Shown: piece after piece, positions 22,160-33,378 of the stretch
Position numbering within the stretch: position 1 is the stretch's first letter
Layout of the letters: each line of letters begins with the position of its first letter
DNA from: Charina bottae
Lineage: Eukaryota > Chordata > Lepidosauria > Squamata > Charinaidae
NCBI GenBank assembly: GCA_023362775.1
Contig: JALMGJ010000013.1
Coordinates: 25,770,274-25,834,273 of the forward strand
DNA: 64,000 bases
Direction of reading: 5' to 3'
Translations under genes and position numbers: made by a program
The notes under the pieces: generated by a model
What the model was told of the DNA's origin: nothing
Databases searched by the model: none
Seen by the model: only the letters and a program-made list of their open reading frames with translations

Positions 22160-23760
22160 AACGCTCTGAATGATTGACTAACGGGATGGGCCGCATTCCC
22201 ACCCGGGCCACTTTGGGAAAAAACCCACCGGGATTAAAACTAACCCAGCTCGCATCACGTCCTGGGAATGCGCCCACCGACGGAGTTCAGCATGTTGTGC
22301 GTAGCAAACCAAGAGAAGGAAACCCGCAGGGCCGAGCTAGAAACCCAGCGCCCAGACTTGATCCCCGGCGAAGGCGCGAAGGCCTCTCTAAGAAGGGGAT
22401 CAGCAGAGATTTAAAAGAACCTCGGGAGAAAGGAGAGAAGGAAAGCCATCTCAGAGCAGCAGATAAATCTCCCCTCCCTTCCTAGGAAGGAATGCCCTGA
22501 ACTCAGCGAGGCAAAGATTTAGGGAAGTGGATTACCAGATCCTCCCACCCAAAGGAGGCAGACCCCCCACTAAGCAGCTTTCTTAGCCACGGGGTGAGAA
22601 AGATCTGTCAGTAGATCCCCCAGCTCAGATACTGAAGTTAGAAGGATCTCCGGGAGCCAAAGAGAGAAAAGATCCCACGGGAAGGAGATCCAGTAGGCTG
22701 GGATCTCCCGACCGAAAGAAGAGGACCGGGCGTTAGAGGGCGGGGTCGGGTAATTCGGCCCAGCTGAACCGAAGGATCTGGGGTCCAGTGGGGAGAGCCG
22801 AGACGGGATGCGACCTGCTGCCATTCCGGGGCCAGATCGACGAGAGGGTCGGACCGAATCGACCCCTGGAGCCACTCTCGTTCCTGGGCAAATGACCCGG
22901 CGGGCCAGATCTCCCTTGGCGAGAGAGGGGGAAGCCCGCATTCGACCCGCTGCTTTTGTGGAAGGATCGCCCAGCGATCCAGCCGAATTGAGGCTGCCCT
23001 CGAATCTGCCCTTGGGCTGGATTCCCGAGCCAGCCGGCGAGAGAAGTAGCGGGCACCGGGGTCTTCCTTTGCCCCTTATACATTCCCTGCCCCAGACCCG
23101 ATTTCTCGGGAGGGGTCCCTGCGCAAATCCCCGCCCCCGCCCCCGCCGCAGCCGCAGCCCCAGGCACCTCTCGCTCGCTGGCCACCGGCGTCGAGCCCGG
23201 CTCGCTCCGGCACCCCGGGCTGGGCCTGGCGGAGAGGCGCTCCGACGTGGGCCGCGAGCTAGCAGACCGTCCTCACCGATCTCTTCGGGGGAAGACGGGG
23301 AACAAAGGCCTGGCCCGGGGACCCCCCAAGGTCGCCACGAAAGCGAAGGCGACCCGCCGCTTCCCACGGAGACTTACCCGTAAATTTCATCTTTCTCTCT
23401 CTTCAGGGCGTCGTTGGAGCCCAGGCCCGGGGGCATCCCAGGCCGGTGGTTAACCCCCGCCGATCCATAAGGGCCCCCCTGGTTTAAAGCGTGGTGCTGC
23501 AGACCCCTGCCCGAATGTGGGTCTCCGAAGGCCGGCAGAGAGACTCCGTCCATTCCGGCGTAGTGTACCAAATCATCGTACTGTCGGAGGCGCGGATCAG
23601 GTGCCGGGCGGGGAAAAAGAAAAGAAAGAGAGAAAGAAAGAGAGAAAGTTTCAGACTCCCGATTGAGGCTTCGCAGCACCTTTTCCTCGCCCTCCGGTCC
23701 TGCCACTAGGAAATGCTCCCCCAGATCTAGGCAGACCTCCTAGGGCATTTTCCTTCACAA
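22160..23760. promoter_or_regulatory. CpG-rich block around MEIS3 exon 2
   Basis: A stretch of about 1.6 kb, visibly richer in G, C and CpG than the surrounding intron, with exon 2 near its right end. TGATTGAC, a PBX-type site, lies at 22171-22178. Open frames on both strands (22570-23367 minus, 22808-23383 plus) are low-complexity Arg/Pro/Gly-rich and match nothing I know. The block may be a second CpG island of the gene or an internal promoter; there is no direct evidence of transcription. Confidence 0.45.
23378..23580 (-). CDS. MEIS3: MEIS3 coding exon 2 (N-terminal region)
   Basis: The acceptor ...CCGACAG precedes TAC GAT GAT TTG. The exon encodes 67 residues plus two bases of a glycine codon, then donor GTAAGTC. 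The peptide opens [13 protein letters not shown], has a His/Gly/Pro-rich middle, and ends [13 protein letters not shown], the conserved junction to the HPLFPLL exon of MEIS proteins. The REKDEIY form is that of MEIS3; MEIS1 and MEIS2 have RDKDAIY. The middle is shorter than in MEIS1/2, also as in MEIS3. A long pyrimidine-rich tract (minus strand, about 23611-23655) lies upstream of the acceptor. The exon is embedded in CpG-rich DNA; long open frames around it in other frames are GC artefacts. Confidence 0.95.
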
Positions 23761-24043
23761 GAAACCGGCGACGCCTTTAAAAGCAAGGATTTCGAAGGGG
23801 TCCTTCCAAACTCGGGGCGAAGTATTCGGGGAGGGGACAGAAGCAGAGAGGCCAGGGGAATGGTGCCAAACCGGTCCTTATCCCCTATCCCCTCCGCCCC
23901 CCCCCCCGAAAAAAATCAGGGCCTTTTCCACGGACGTCAAGACCTTCCTGGCTGAACCATGCCTTGTATTCTTCGTCCCCCTCTCCCCACCCCGTCCCAA
24001 ATACCCCCAACCGCAGTGGTCCTTCTCATTCTCATTTCAAGGC

Positions 24044-24082
<39 letters not shown>

Positions 24083-24987
24083 TGGGGGTGGAATAGAATA
24101 GCCGTCTCATTCTGTAAAAAACAGACAAACAAATCGCCAACTTTTTCCGTCCCTGGCCACGAATTTCCATCTTTTGCGCCTTTCGCCACTTAAGTCAATT
24201 TCACGCCACCGCTGGTCAATTTCACGACGGCGGCCTTGCGTAGTTCAAGCGCCACTTCAGCTCCCCCCCCCCCCAGCGCAGGCGAGCCCTGCGCCTTCGA
24301 TTTGGGGATCGCTTCCATTTAGAAGCAAGAACAACTCCCCGAAAGAAAGACACACACACACACAACACACGCGCGCGCGCACACACAGACATACTTTTAA
24401 AAAAGCATTCAGCAACAAAACCAAAGACCCCATAGGTTTGCAGGAAAATCAGCGGGGAGAGTTCACCGTTCAGCTTGCAGTTTTCAACTCGGCTGCAGAA
24501 ACCCCCCACCTCCCCCTGCCCACATATTCAGAACAAATAAAGTCGCTTTCCTTAAAAAGGAACAAAATGCACATACACAATTTGACGTCAAGACACATTA
24601 TTATCATCGTCATCGTCCCAGACTGGCTCCTAGGACAGCAGTGAGCACCTTTGGAAACTTTAAAAAGAAGGAGGCACTTGGTTTCCCCCCCCCCCCCCGC
24701 CCATCTTTCTTGAAAGGGAGCAGAACTTTTGAGAGAGATATTAGACACGCGCGGATCTCCTCCTGTTTCAATTTTATTCAATATTTATTTATTTAAGGGA
24801 TTTCGACATAGAAAGTGTGCGGGTCTATATTTCCGCTTCTGTAATTAAAAAGAAGAATAAAACAAAATCTGTTCTTTTTCACACTCAATCCACTTTTCCC
24901 ATTTTTGTTTTCAGCCTGTCCTGGTCCACTTCTTTGCCAGATGCCCCCACCCCCCAAATGGAATAAACATGCACTTATTTTCCTTTG

Positions 24988-25081
24988 CTTTTCCTTCCTT
25001 CCTTCCTTCCTTCCCTCCTTCCTTCCTTCCTTCCTTCCTTCCTTCCTTCCTTCCTTCCTTCCTTCCTTCCTTCCTTCCTTC
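24988..25081. repeat. (TTCC)n microsatellite; partner (GGAA)n at 25690-25804
   Basis: About 90 bases of TTCC repeats here and a (GGAA)n with GAGA and AAAGACAG extension at 25690-25804, both in intron 1. They are about 600 bases apart in inverted orientation and could pair in the pre-mRNA. The rest of intron 1 (23760-26930) is AT-rich unique DNA with (GT)n at 24043-24080 and (AC)n at 24350-24387. Confidence 0.9.
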
Positions 25082-26936
25082 TCTAAGGGAAGAGGACCAA
25101 TGTCTTTATAATTGAGTTAAAATCCCGCACTGCATTTCAAACTTTACATTTTTTTAAAAAAAAAAGCAAAACAGAGCAAAAATTCCCCTCCCTTCCCCCG
25201 GGGGAAAAAGTGCGATTTTTTTCCACCCTGCCAAGCAACTATTCTTATTTAAATCATGTCTTACAGCTCAGCTATGAGCAAAGAGGAGCCGATCCATTTA
25301 ACCCTCCCCTCCTTCTCTTTTCTTCCCTTTCACTCAGTTCTGCAAAGACTCCACTGACTTTTCAGAATACACTTTAAAAAATAAAATAAAGTACTCTGAA
25401 GGGAAGCTTCTTTGAAGGATGCATGCAGGCACAGGCGAACACACATTATACGTTCATTTTAAAAAAATATTAAGGGCAAATCATAGATAGTCCAAATCTT
25501 GCTTTGGGAAGTATTGATCCTACTTATTTTTTTGGATTAATAAATTGTAACTGTGTTGGATGTTTTCTCTCCCCAACTTTCCCTTTTCTCCAGAAATAAT
25601 TGATTTCTAAATCTTGAAAAGTTACATCAGAAAGAAGTAGATATAATAACAAATGGTGTTAAAGATTGTTTTGGAAAGAGAGAGAGGGGGGAAGGAAGGA
25701 AGGAAGGAAGGAAGGAAGGAAGGAAGGAAGGAAGGAAGGAAGGAAGGAGAGAGAGAAGGAAGGAGAGAGAGAGAGAGAAAGAAAAAGAAAGAAAGACAGA
25801 AAGACAGAAAGACAGACTAAGCTACATTTCGATTGAATTAAAGAGTGGTTGATTAAATACCAAGAAAATAATAACAGCAATACTTAGCAGAAAGTATCTG
25901 TTTTTTCTCTCTTCCTGGAACTATACCTACACCCCAAATATAATAGCTGAGACTCCAGATATGAGGGTGTTGCCACCCCCACAACTTTGGAAGAAACAGG
26001 GGCTGTGGGGAATTAGGAAGACTGTTCTGAATTTCTTACAAGGGGCCAAACTGAAGAGACATTAACCCCAGGCTTTCACGCCGGCTCAGTCTTTTCTGCC
26101 GCTCCATGGAGGGGGTCAGAGGAGTAAAAAAGGATGAAAAAACTTTCGAAAGGCACCATAAAGTGCCACAAACCTGCTCCGCTGAAGCTTTCAAATGAGC
26201 AGCTGGACATCAAAGGGACAGAGGACAGAGAAAGTCAAGCATTCCTCTTTTCCTTCTGCTTTTTAAGTCATCCCCACTGCATTTCTGTTTGTTAGAGTTT
26301 GCTATGGAGACGTTCGCCAGCACAGCAGTCAATATTTGGGTTTTTTTTCCCTTCGCTTTTTGAAAAAGCTCTTAACTCACAAAGTTACATGCAGGGAAGA
26401 GAGAGTTTGAAGCATCAAGTTAGATCAAGAAGTGACAGCTGCTGGATTCATTTGAAAGAGGGAAATGACTTTTTTTTAAAAAATCTCCTTTTCTCCCCTT
26501 CCTTCCACCACCTCAGTCCCAAATCTCATTGGAGACTTGCCGGGCCACCAAAAAGGGTGTGGAAACAAACACACAAACAAGCAAACAATTGGTGAAATGA
26601 GAAGTTGTGGTGGAAAATGACGGGCCTGGGAAGGTGGAGAAAACAAGAAAGGGTCCAACCACGAGCGATTTGCACGAATTGTTCTGCAAATTTCAGGGAA
26701 AGCAACTCAAGCGCCTCGCGGTTTCTTACCTCACGCCTATCCTTTAACTCCCCCCTGCTCCGCCAAAAAAAAAAAAAAAAAACAATCCGGAGGCTTTGAC
26801 TTTAAAATTATACACCGACCCCTCAGCCAGGGCCTGTCTGATTTATTTCTCTCTTTAAAATGTTATTTTAAATCGCCTAATTAAAAGAGAAAGCTGTTAC
26901 TCGGGCGGGGAGGCGGCTGAGGGGATCCTTACTTAC

Positions 26937-26948
26937 CCTTTGGGCCAT
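26937..26948 (-). CDS. MEIS3: MEIS3 coding exon 1 (start codon, MAQR)
   Basis: On the minus strand, ATG GCC CAA AGG is followed directly by the splice donor GTAAGTAAG. MEIS-family genes characteristically start with a tiny coding part of exon 1 (MAQR or MARR) that is spliced to an exon beginning Y-D-D/E-L, and exon 2 here begins YDDL in the right phase (phase 0). The exon sits in a CpG-rich block, as expected for a promoter-proximal exon. The 5' UTR must extend to higher coordinates, but its transcription start cannot be fixed by eye. The product is a nuclear TALE-class homeodomain protein that pairs with PBX and HOX proteins. Assignment rests on the short peptide, the donor and the spacing to exon 2, so it is slightly less certain than the longer exons. 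Confidence 0.88.
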
Positions 26949-28700
26949 GAGACGCTCCCAAGATTTTTCTCCAGGGTTTCTTTTCCTTCTGGCGTCTCCC
27001 CCGGGAGAAGCGGGATTTGGGGGGAGCCAGGAAGGCGTCAGTTCTTTCCCCAAAACAAGCGGTTCATTTCGGCCGCTTCCTGCATCCCCATCAATTCCAA
27101 GCGGCTGGCGCGAAGAAGGGGAGCTGGAAACTGTTGCAGAGTTTGCTTTCAGATCGAGTCTCTCCCCCCCCCCCTCTTCAGAGAGGAGCGATCTATTTGG
27201 ATAACTCGAAAGAAGAAGAATTTTTTAAAAATCGGAAAAACCACGCCGTCCTTTCAGAAGTCCTTTTTCTTCTTCTTAAGAAAATCTAAGCAGGATGCAA
27301 GCTGGGGCTTCCTCGGTGAGGTTTGCCTGGAAGTGGGGGCCTGGGGGAAGGGGCGCAAAACTAGAGCGGCTTAGATCTAGAGAGCTGGCCGTAGCGGATC
27401 CCTCCTTTCTCCAAAGTAGATCTTCGCTTCTGCCGTTTGCTGCTGTCCGTCGAGGGCTGAGAATGTCAGCTTCCAATGATTGATGATCCTCGCACTGTGT
27501 GTGTGTCGGGGTGTGTGTGTGTACGCACACACATGCACAACCCGGGTGGTAATTTGAAAGGGGGAGGGGGAGACAAAAGGGAAATGATGGGGTGCTGGAT
27601 GGAAACACCCCCCCAAGAGCCTGTTTCCTCCCGAAAAGGCGCTCGCGCCCGCTCCTCTCTATTCTTCTTGCCTTTCTTCTTCTCGGCTTCAAAACATGGA
27701 TATCAACTCCCAACCACGCGCCCCCCCCCCGCGCGCGCCGCTCTTTCTCCCTTTCCCTTTTAAACGCGCCCCCAGTTGATAGAGAGAGAAAGCTAGAGAA
27801 GGTGCCACAGAAAGAGGAAGAGAGGTGTGGTGTGGGGGGGCTCAGAGGTTCCCAAAAGCCCCCCCACCCAGTATCACCACCGAGGAGAATTCAGCTCTCA
27901 CCCGCCCCCTGTATTGGGGGGGGGGGGCAGAGAAAGAGAGAGAAACACACGCACACACACAGATACACACACGCCAGCCGGGGGTTGCCACTTTTCCCCA
28001 GCACTCCTCCTCTTAAAGCAGCAGCGGATCTGGGGGAGTGGGTCTGGAGGGGGGGGCAGAGAGAGGAGGCCCCCTCGCGGTTTGAGAGTTTGGATGGGGT
28101 TTTTTGTGCGAATGGGGATAGTGCTAGGAAAGAGGGAGATGCCAGAGGGGATCGAAGGGGCTGCCTGCCTGCCCCCCTCCCGCCGTTGCCTGCTTTTATT
28201 TTTCCTTCCCTCGCCGCCCCCCCACCCCACCCCGCCCGCCCGGCGCTGAATCTGTGGAAGGAGGAGGAGAGAAGAGAAAGATGCGCTCTTTCTCTGCACA
28301 GCCCTCAGCTACGAACACATCCGGAAGTCGAAGGGCCTTTTCTTTTAACTCGTTCCCTTCCTGCCTCTCGGCTCCGCTGGGAAGCGGCCCAGAACCCTGG
28401 TCCAGGTACCTGTTTGGGATGTGGGTTTTGGGACAGACACAGAGACATCCCTCCCAACACACTCAAGGCAGCTGAGGAAAGGAGGAGGAGGAGGAGGAGG
28501 AGGAGGAGGAGGAGGAGGAGGAGGAGGAGGAGGAGGAGGAGATGATGGGGGGCATTTGATTTCAACAGGCTTGGGGGGAACTTCATTTTGCTTGGGTTCT
28601 CCCTCCGGGGTCCAAGAGCTACAGAAATGGAGTATCCCTTTTTGGTGGTGGTGGTGGTTGCAATGAGAAAGGTGAGAAGCTTTATGTACCCAGATGTGTT
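26949..28700 (-). promoter_or_regulatory. MEIS3: CpG-rich 5' flank, 5' UTR and presumed promoter of MEIS3
   Basis: GC- and CpG-rich DNA directly upstream of the MEIS3 start codon, as expected of a CpG-island promoter of a developmental gene. On the plus strand TGATTGAT (27478-27485), the PBX-HOX consensus, overlaps the end of CCAAT (27473-27477), about 530 bases upstream of the ATG. A (GGA)n run lies at about 28482-28541 and several G- and C-runs occur between. No clear TATA box was found and no transcription start can be set by eye. Long plus-strand open frames here (for example 27592-28545) end in poly-Arg encoded by the GGA repeat and are not genes. Confidence 0.6.
28482..28541. repeat. 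(GGA)n run in MEIS3 5' flank
   Basis: About twenty GGA triplets on the plus strand. Such runs can form G-quadruplex or triplex structures. It lies about 1.5 kb upstream of the MEIS3 start codon. Confidence 0.88.
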
Positions 28701-30840
28701 TGCATGCCCCCGTGCCCTTGGGAGGGATTCAGGATGGGATTTCCGGGTTCAAGGGCAAGAAAGTTATCACTTCTGCCCCAAAGCAGGTGACTAAAACCCA
28801 GTTGGTTGAATAAGCCACCAATCGTGGTTACCAATAACCGTGGCTGCATACTCACATTGCACTAAACAAAAATCAAAGCAGGGTTGCACACAGCAGGGAT
28901 ATCTGCAAGGTATGGTCGACAGAGTCAAGATGGTGGTTGCAACAGTTGCCTGAGCACAAAAACCAGGCAAAGCTTCGGTCACACCATTGCAGCCACCATC
29001 TTGACTTTGTTGACCATACCCAGTGTGAACTTGGCCAGGATGGGCCACGCTGGGCTTAGTGGACCCCCAGGGACTCACTCCCCTTCAGTGGATGGAAGAA
29101 GGTTCGGGTTTGTTGGCAGGGCAAATTGGTCAGGGCAAAGGGCCATCTTGCTAGGAGGGGGGTCCCCTTCCTTAAGGGGATGTTTAGCAATTTATTTATT
29201 CATCGTCAAATTTATACACCGCCCATCTCACTACGATGGTGATCTTTTTCACCCCGCTTGACACTCCTGACACCTCCCCCACCACCCTGACACCTAAAGG
29301 AACCAATCATATCCTTCTAACAACCCCCCCCCCCAAATATTTACTGTATGTGTACCTACAGTGACCCTACTTTCTTGGAAAAAATAAAAGACAACCCTGA
29401 AAAAAAGGGGCCAAATATCTGAAAGAGGTTCATAAGGATTAAAGAAAAAAATCCACTGTTTATGCGGATCACTTTGCTTTACAAAGGAACATTCAAGAGC
29501 CAAACCAAGAAAATAAATAAGTAAATCAAACAAATCTAAAGGGCTGAAATTTCTTTTCTATTCTGAAATAAAAGACCGTCCTATATAATAAATGTAATAC
29601 ACTGTATGTATATCTCACCTCTCATCTATGTAGCTCAAGGCGAGGTGCAAGCGGCCCCCCCCTCCCCCTTGGCCAGACTCTGCTTGTGAAGTAGGCTGGC
29701 CCAGTCACTCATCAAACTCCAGTGCCCAGCGTAGATTTATTTTTCTGTCTGCTCCGTCCGAGTCTCCACCTTCTGCATTACGCACAATATCTCCGCAAGG
29801 GTCGGGATACACTGCATCATAGATTTCATTGATTTGAAATTTTACAGATAAGTAGCTAAAACTGTACGTGCCAATCCAGCCGTAGGACATTCCCAGTTCC
29901 ACACTTCTGCAGGCGTTCTTTTCTTTTTCCTTCTTGGCTTAAGCCTCTGCCTCCAAATTAGGCAAACTATTTTCTGTTTGCATTTTAGCCTGATGAAACC
30001 TGACTTTTCTGTACTGTGCTGGATGAGCAAAAGGAGGTTTTCCGTTATACATTTGGATATGAACCATGAAAATGCTGGGGACGCTGAGCCCAAAGAAACA
30101 GCGATCCTTGTTCCAACTCTCTTCCATTTGGCCAGTCATGGTTTCTCTGCGAAAGGATGGTGGGAATTCCAGCCAAATCTCTCTCCCCCCCCCCCCCCCC
30201 CCCCCCCGCCCAGCATCCCACTCACAAAGGATTATCAAAGATCTCCTAGTCCTTGTGGCACTGAGCAGCTAGGAAAATCCAGGCCTTGGACCTGGAATAC
30301 AGTAAAACAGAGAGCGGTGGGACCTCCTCAGATGTTCTTTCCTGCTCTTCCGTTTTTAATTGGCACTTTATTACAGAAGGCTTCATTAAGGAGAAAGAGC
30401 CACTAAAGGTAATCTGTTGCTAATTGCTCAATTATCTTCCCTAAGAGAAGGCTTAAGGAAAAGAGCACTGGAAGGAATTTTTGCAAACTTTGGGACCAAA
30501 ATACTATTGTTGGTGGAAGGGAAGGGAATGAGAGTTAAATGCAGACTTTCAAAAAAATATTTATTGATTTATTTATGAGCATGGGCTTAAAAATCTAGGG
30601 GGTAGGATCCATGTGCAGGGAAATTGTGAGGTTTTTGCTGTTGTTGTTGTTGTTATTCTTGTTTTGTGGCTTTAATTTGAACATTGGCAACCTGCAGGCC
30701 CTGGGCTGGATAGGGCCCTCAAATCCTTCCATTGTGGTCCCCTGGAATTCCCTCCAGAGCTGCGTCACTGCCTGCCCTTCTGAGTGGAAAGCCCCAAGCT
30801 AAACCGAGCACAGTTTAAAAATCAAAGTCCCTTTCAGAAG
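28700..30840. other. Upstream DNA, no gene recognised
   Basis: Contains a CAAGATGG-type MITE (28900-29024), a LINE 3' end (29190-29240) and a C-run (30187-30207). An unannotated stretch at 30365-30480 has TTCATTAAGG, TAATCTGTTGCTAATTGC and CAATTATCTTCC and could be regulatory. No exon-like sequence was recognised. Confidence 0.5.
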
Positions 30841-30844
30841 AAAA

Positions 30845-32165
30845 ACAACAATAAAGGGACTGTAGCTTGAATCATGTCAACTGGATTTCTATTTTCTTAA
30901 TGGAAACGTTTCGCTCCTTATCCAAGGGGCTTCTTCAGTCTGAGCAAAGTTGGTAAGGGAATCCTAAATATGTTCCTAGGTAGCTGTGTGACCTTACACC
31001 TGGGGCTAGGTCATGGTTATATTGAGATGTAATTTTTAAGTCCTTTTATCATCTAATGGAGGGTCGTTAAAAACACCATGCTGCTGTTGAGCTTCTGAAA
31101 TGGTCTTAATCTTCCTAGGCACAGAAGACAACACGGGGAGGAAGATGGGGGAGAGTTTGTGCCTGAGGCCCCCACCTCTATTCAAGGAAGGATTTTCCAA
31201 GTTGGCATAAATGGATTCCTTGACCCCTCTCTCAAACCACCTATCTTCTCTGTCTAAAATGTGAACATTAATGTCCTCAAATGAGTGTCCTTTTTCTTTT
31301 AGATGAAGATAAACTGCTGACTCTGGTCCTGTGGTGTTATTTCTCCTGTGTTGTGCCATCCTCCTGTACATAGGTTGTTTGGTTTCTCCAATGTAGAATT
31401 CAGAGCACTCCTCACTGCACTGGATTGCATAAAACTACATTGCTTTTCTTATGTTTTGGAGTTTGATCTTTGGGGTGTACAAGTCTCTGTCTCTGTCTAC
31501 ACCCCAAAGATCAAACTCCAAAACATAAGAAAAGCAATGTAGGTTTATGCAATCCAGTGCAGTGAGGAGTGCTCTGAATTCTACATTGGAGAAACCAAAC
31601 AACCTATGTACAGGAGGATGGCACAACACAGGAGAAATAACACCACAGGACCAGAGTCAGCAGTTTTATCTTCATCTAAAAGAAAAAGGACACTCATTTG
31701 AGGACATTAATGTTCACATTTTAGACAGAGAAGATAGGTGGTTTGAGAGAGGGGTCAAGGAATCCATTTATGCCAACTTGGAAAATCCTTCCTTGAATAG
31801 AGGTGGGGGCCTCAGCACAAACTCTCCCCCATCTTCCTCCCCGTGTTGTCTTCTGTGCCTAGGAAGATTAAGACCATTTCAGAAGCTCAACAGCAGCATG
31901 GTGTTTTTAACGACCCTCCATTAGATGATAAAAGGACTTAAAAATTACATCTCAATATAACCATGACCTAGCCCCAGGTGTAAGGTCACACAGCTACCTA
32001 GGAACATATTTAGGATTCCCTTACCAACTTTGCTCAGACTGAAGAAGCCCTTGGATAAGGAGCGAAACGTTTCCATTAAGAAAATAGAAATCCAGTTGAC
32101 ATGATTCAAGCTACAGACAATTCCACCTGGATGACTGAGAACCTTCATAGACAACAATAAAGGGA
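30845..32165. mobile_element. Inverted dimer of a Penelope-like retroelement
   Basis: Two nearly identical arms of about 620 bases face each other: 30860-31479 (element sense on minus) and 31498-32116 (sense on plus), around an 18-base spacer. Each arm encodes the GIY-YIG nuclease end of a Penelope-like protein (CSEFYIGETKQPMYRRMAQH, then LHLKEKGHSFEDINVH and REDRWFERGVKESIY). The minus arm is open through this part; the plus arm has a T insertion in the AGCAG-TTTT-ATC run and a G deletion near 31811. The plus arm extends 34 bases further (CACCTGGATGACTGAGAACC). ACAACAATAAAGGGA flanks the whole at 30845-30859 and 32151-32165, so both arms arrived together. Confidence 0.88.
32039..32068 (+). 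ncRNA. Hammerhead-like ribozyme motif in Penelope-like element
   Basis: CTGAAGA (CUGANGA core) is followed by a hairpin (GCCCTT, loop GGAT, AAGGAGC with one bulge) and then CGAAAC, in the order of the hammerhead catalytic core. The inverted arm has the matching motif at 30908-30938 on the minus strand with one more C, which makes stem II symmetrical. Penelope-like elements are known to carry hammerhead motifs in their terminal repeats. An extra A between CUGANGA and stem II, and stems I and III that I could not pair confidently, leave activity uncertain. Confidence 0.45.
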
Positions 32166-32497
32166 GAATCCCAGCTCTGCCCTCCAGGCAACATTGCTCC
32201 ACTAGTCTGCTGCCAGAAGTGTCCAGAAGAAAGAAATTATAAGGGTAACCCCCTTCCAGCCAAGGAGAGGTTGCCCATCTCTGCTTTAACATCATGTGGA
32301 CAAGAAGAAGACAACTCCACGTTTTCTTGAACAGTTTAGGATTTAAACTGGAAAAGTTTAAACACTCAGTTTCCATCTGGGTTTATACTAGGGCTAAAAT
32401 CTTCTTCTTCTTGGCGATCACTTGTAGCCGAGTAAGATTGTCTTCCAGGGGTGGGCTACCAGATCTGGGTTGCACATATCCAAATGGTCGGTCGCTG

Positions 32498-32600
32498 CAG
32501 GGGTGTCCACAGGGTGTGGTCAAAAAGTCAAGATGGAGGCCACAGTGGTGTGATCAAAGGCTGTTGTCGCTGCCCTCTTGGCACCCTGTGGACACCCCTG
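32498..32600. mobile_element. Short MITE with CAAGATGG core (type copy)
   Basis: 103-bp element with inverted ends CAGGGGTGTCCACAGGGTG and CACCCTGTGGACACCCCTG and internal GTCAAAAAGTCAAGATGG. Related copies, whole or partial, are recognised near 11650-11815, 13335-13378, 18218-18260, 28900-29024, 34940-35055, 37487-37545, 42030-42190, 42665-42750, 50885-50950, 55370-55530, 55938-56015, 60308-60380 and 63508-63570. Longer copies carry (G)GGGCGGGGC-type centres. No consistent target duplication was established, so the superfamily is open. Confidence 0.7.
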
Positions 32601-32865
32601 GTCTGTAGATGGCAGGAAAGGGGTACAGAAAACCCTAACTCTTTGCTGACATCTAGTGGTCATCTGGATTTGTGAGGCCCAGACCTGTTGCCCTTATAGT
32701 TCTTTCTTCTCCCAAGGTGGAATTTAAGGCTTCATTCTCAAGCTCTTTGGTCCAAGCAAGGACCAAGGTGATATATCTTTGCTAGGCTGGGTCATCCAAC
32801 TACTGTGTGGTGAGAGAAGTATGGCTAGCAAGAAGAGAAGAAATTACTAAGACTGTAGTGCTGGA

Positions 32866-33378
32866 AGCAAGCAAGCAAGCAAGCAAGCAAGGAAGGAAGG
32901 GAGGAAGGAGAAAGGCAGTGAGGAAGGAAGGAAGGAAGGAAGGAAGGAAGGAAGGAAGGAAGGAAGGAAGGAAGGAAGGAAGGAAGGAGAAAGGCAGTGA
33001 GAAAGGAAGGAAGGAAGGAAGGAAGGAAGGAAGGAAGGAAGGAAGGAAGGAAGGAAGGAAGGAAGGAAGGAAGGAGAAAGGCAGTGAGAAAGGAAGGAAG
33101 GAAGGAAGGAAGGAAGGAAGGAAGGAAGGAAGGAAGGAAGGAAGGAAGGAAGGAGAAAGGCAGTGAGGAAGGAAGGAAGGAAGGAAGGAAGGAAGGAAGG
33201 AAGGAAGGAAGGAAGGAAGGAAGGAAGGAAGGAAGGAGAAAGGCAGTGAGAAAGGAAGGAAGGAAGGAAGGAAGGAAGGAAGGAAGGAAGGAAGGAAGGA
33301 AGGAGAAAGGCAGTGAGAAAAGAAGGAAGGAAGGAAGGGAGGGAGGGAGGGAGGGAGGGAGGGAGGGAGGGAGGGAGG
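32866..33378. repeat. Higher-order (GGAA)n array
   Basis: (AAGC)n, then at least six blocks of (GGAA)n, each 50 to 80 bases, separated by the fixed spacer GAGAAAGGCAGTGAG, then (GGGA)n. Regular reuse of the spacer shows tandem growth of a compound unit of about 80 bases. Lys/Glu/Gly/Arg-rich open frames are artefacts. Confidence 0.88.

Noticed and set aside
22570..23367. 265-codon minus-strand open frame next to MEIS3 exon 2
   Set aside because: Lies in intron 2 just past the exon 2 donor, is low-complexity Gly/Arg/Pro-rich and matches no known domain; overlapping frames on the other strand are also open.
27592..28545. 317-codon plus-strand open frame in the MEIS3 5' flank
   Set aside because: Composition-driven: Pro/Arg/Ser-rich and ending in poly-Arg from a (GGA)n repeat; other frames over the same DNA are also open because of high GC.
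31348..31629. Matching 64-codon frames on opposite strands (MLCHPPVHRLFGFSN...)
   Set aside because: Antisense shadows of the two inverted Penelope-like arms, not a duplicated host gene.
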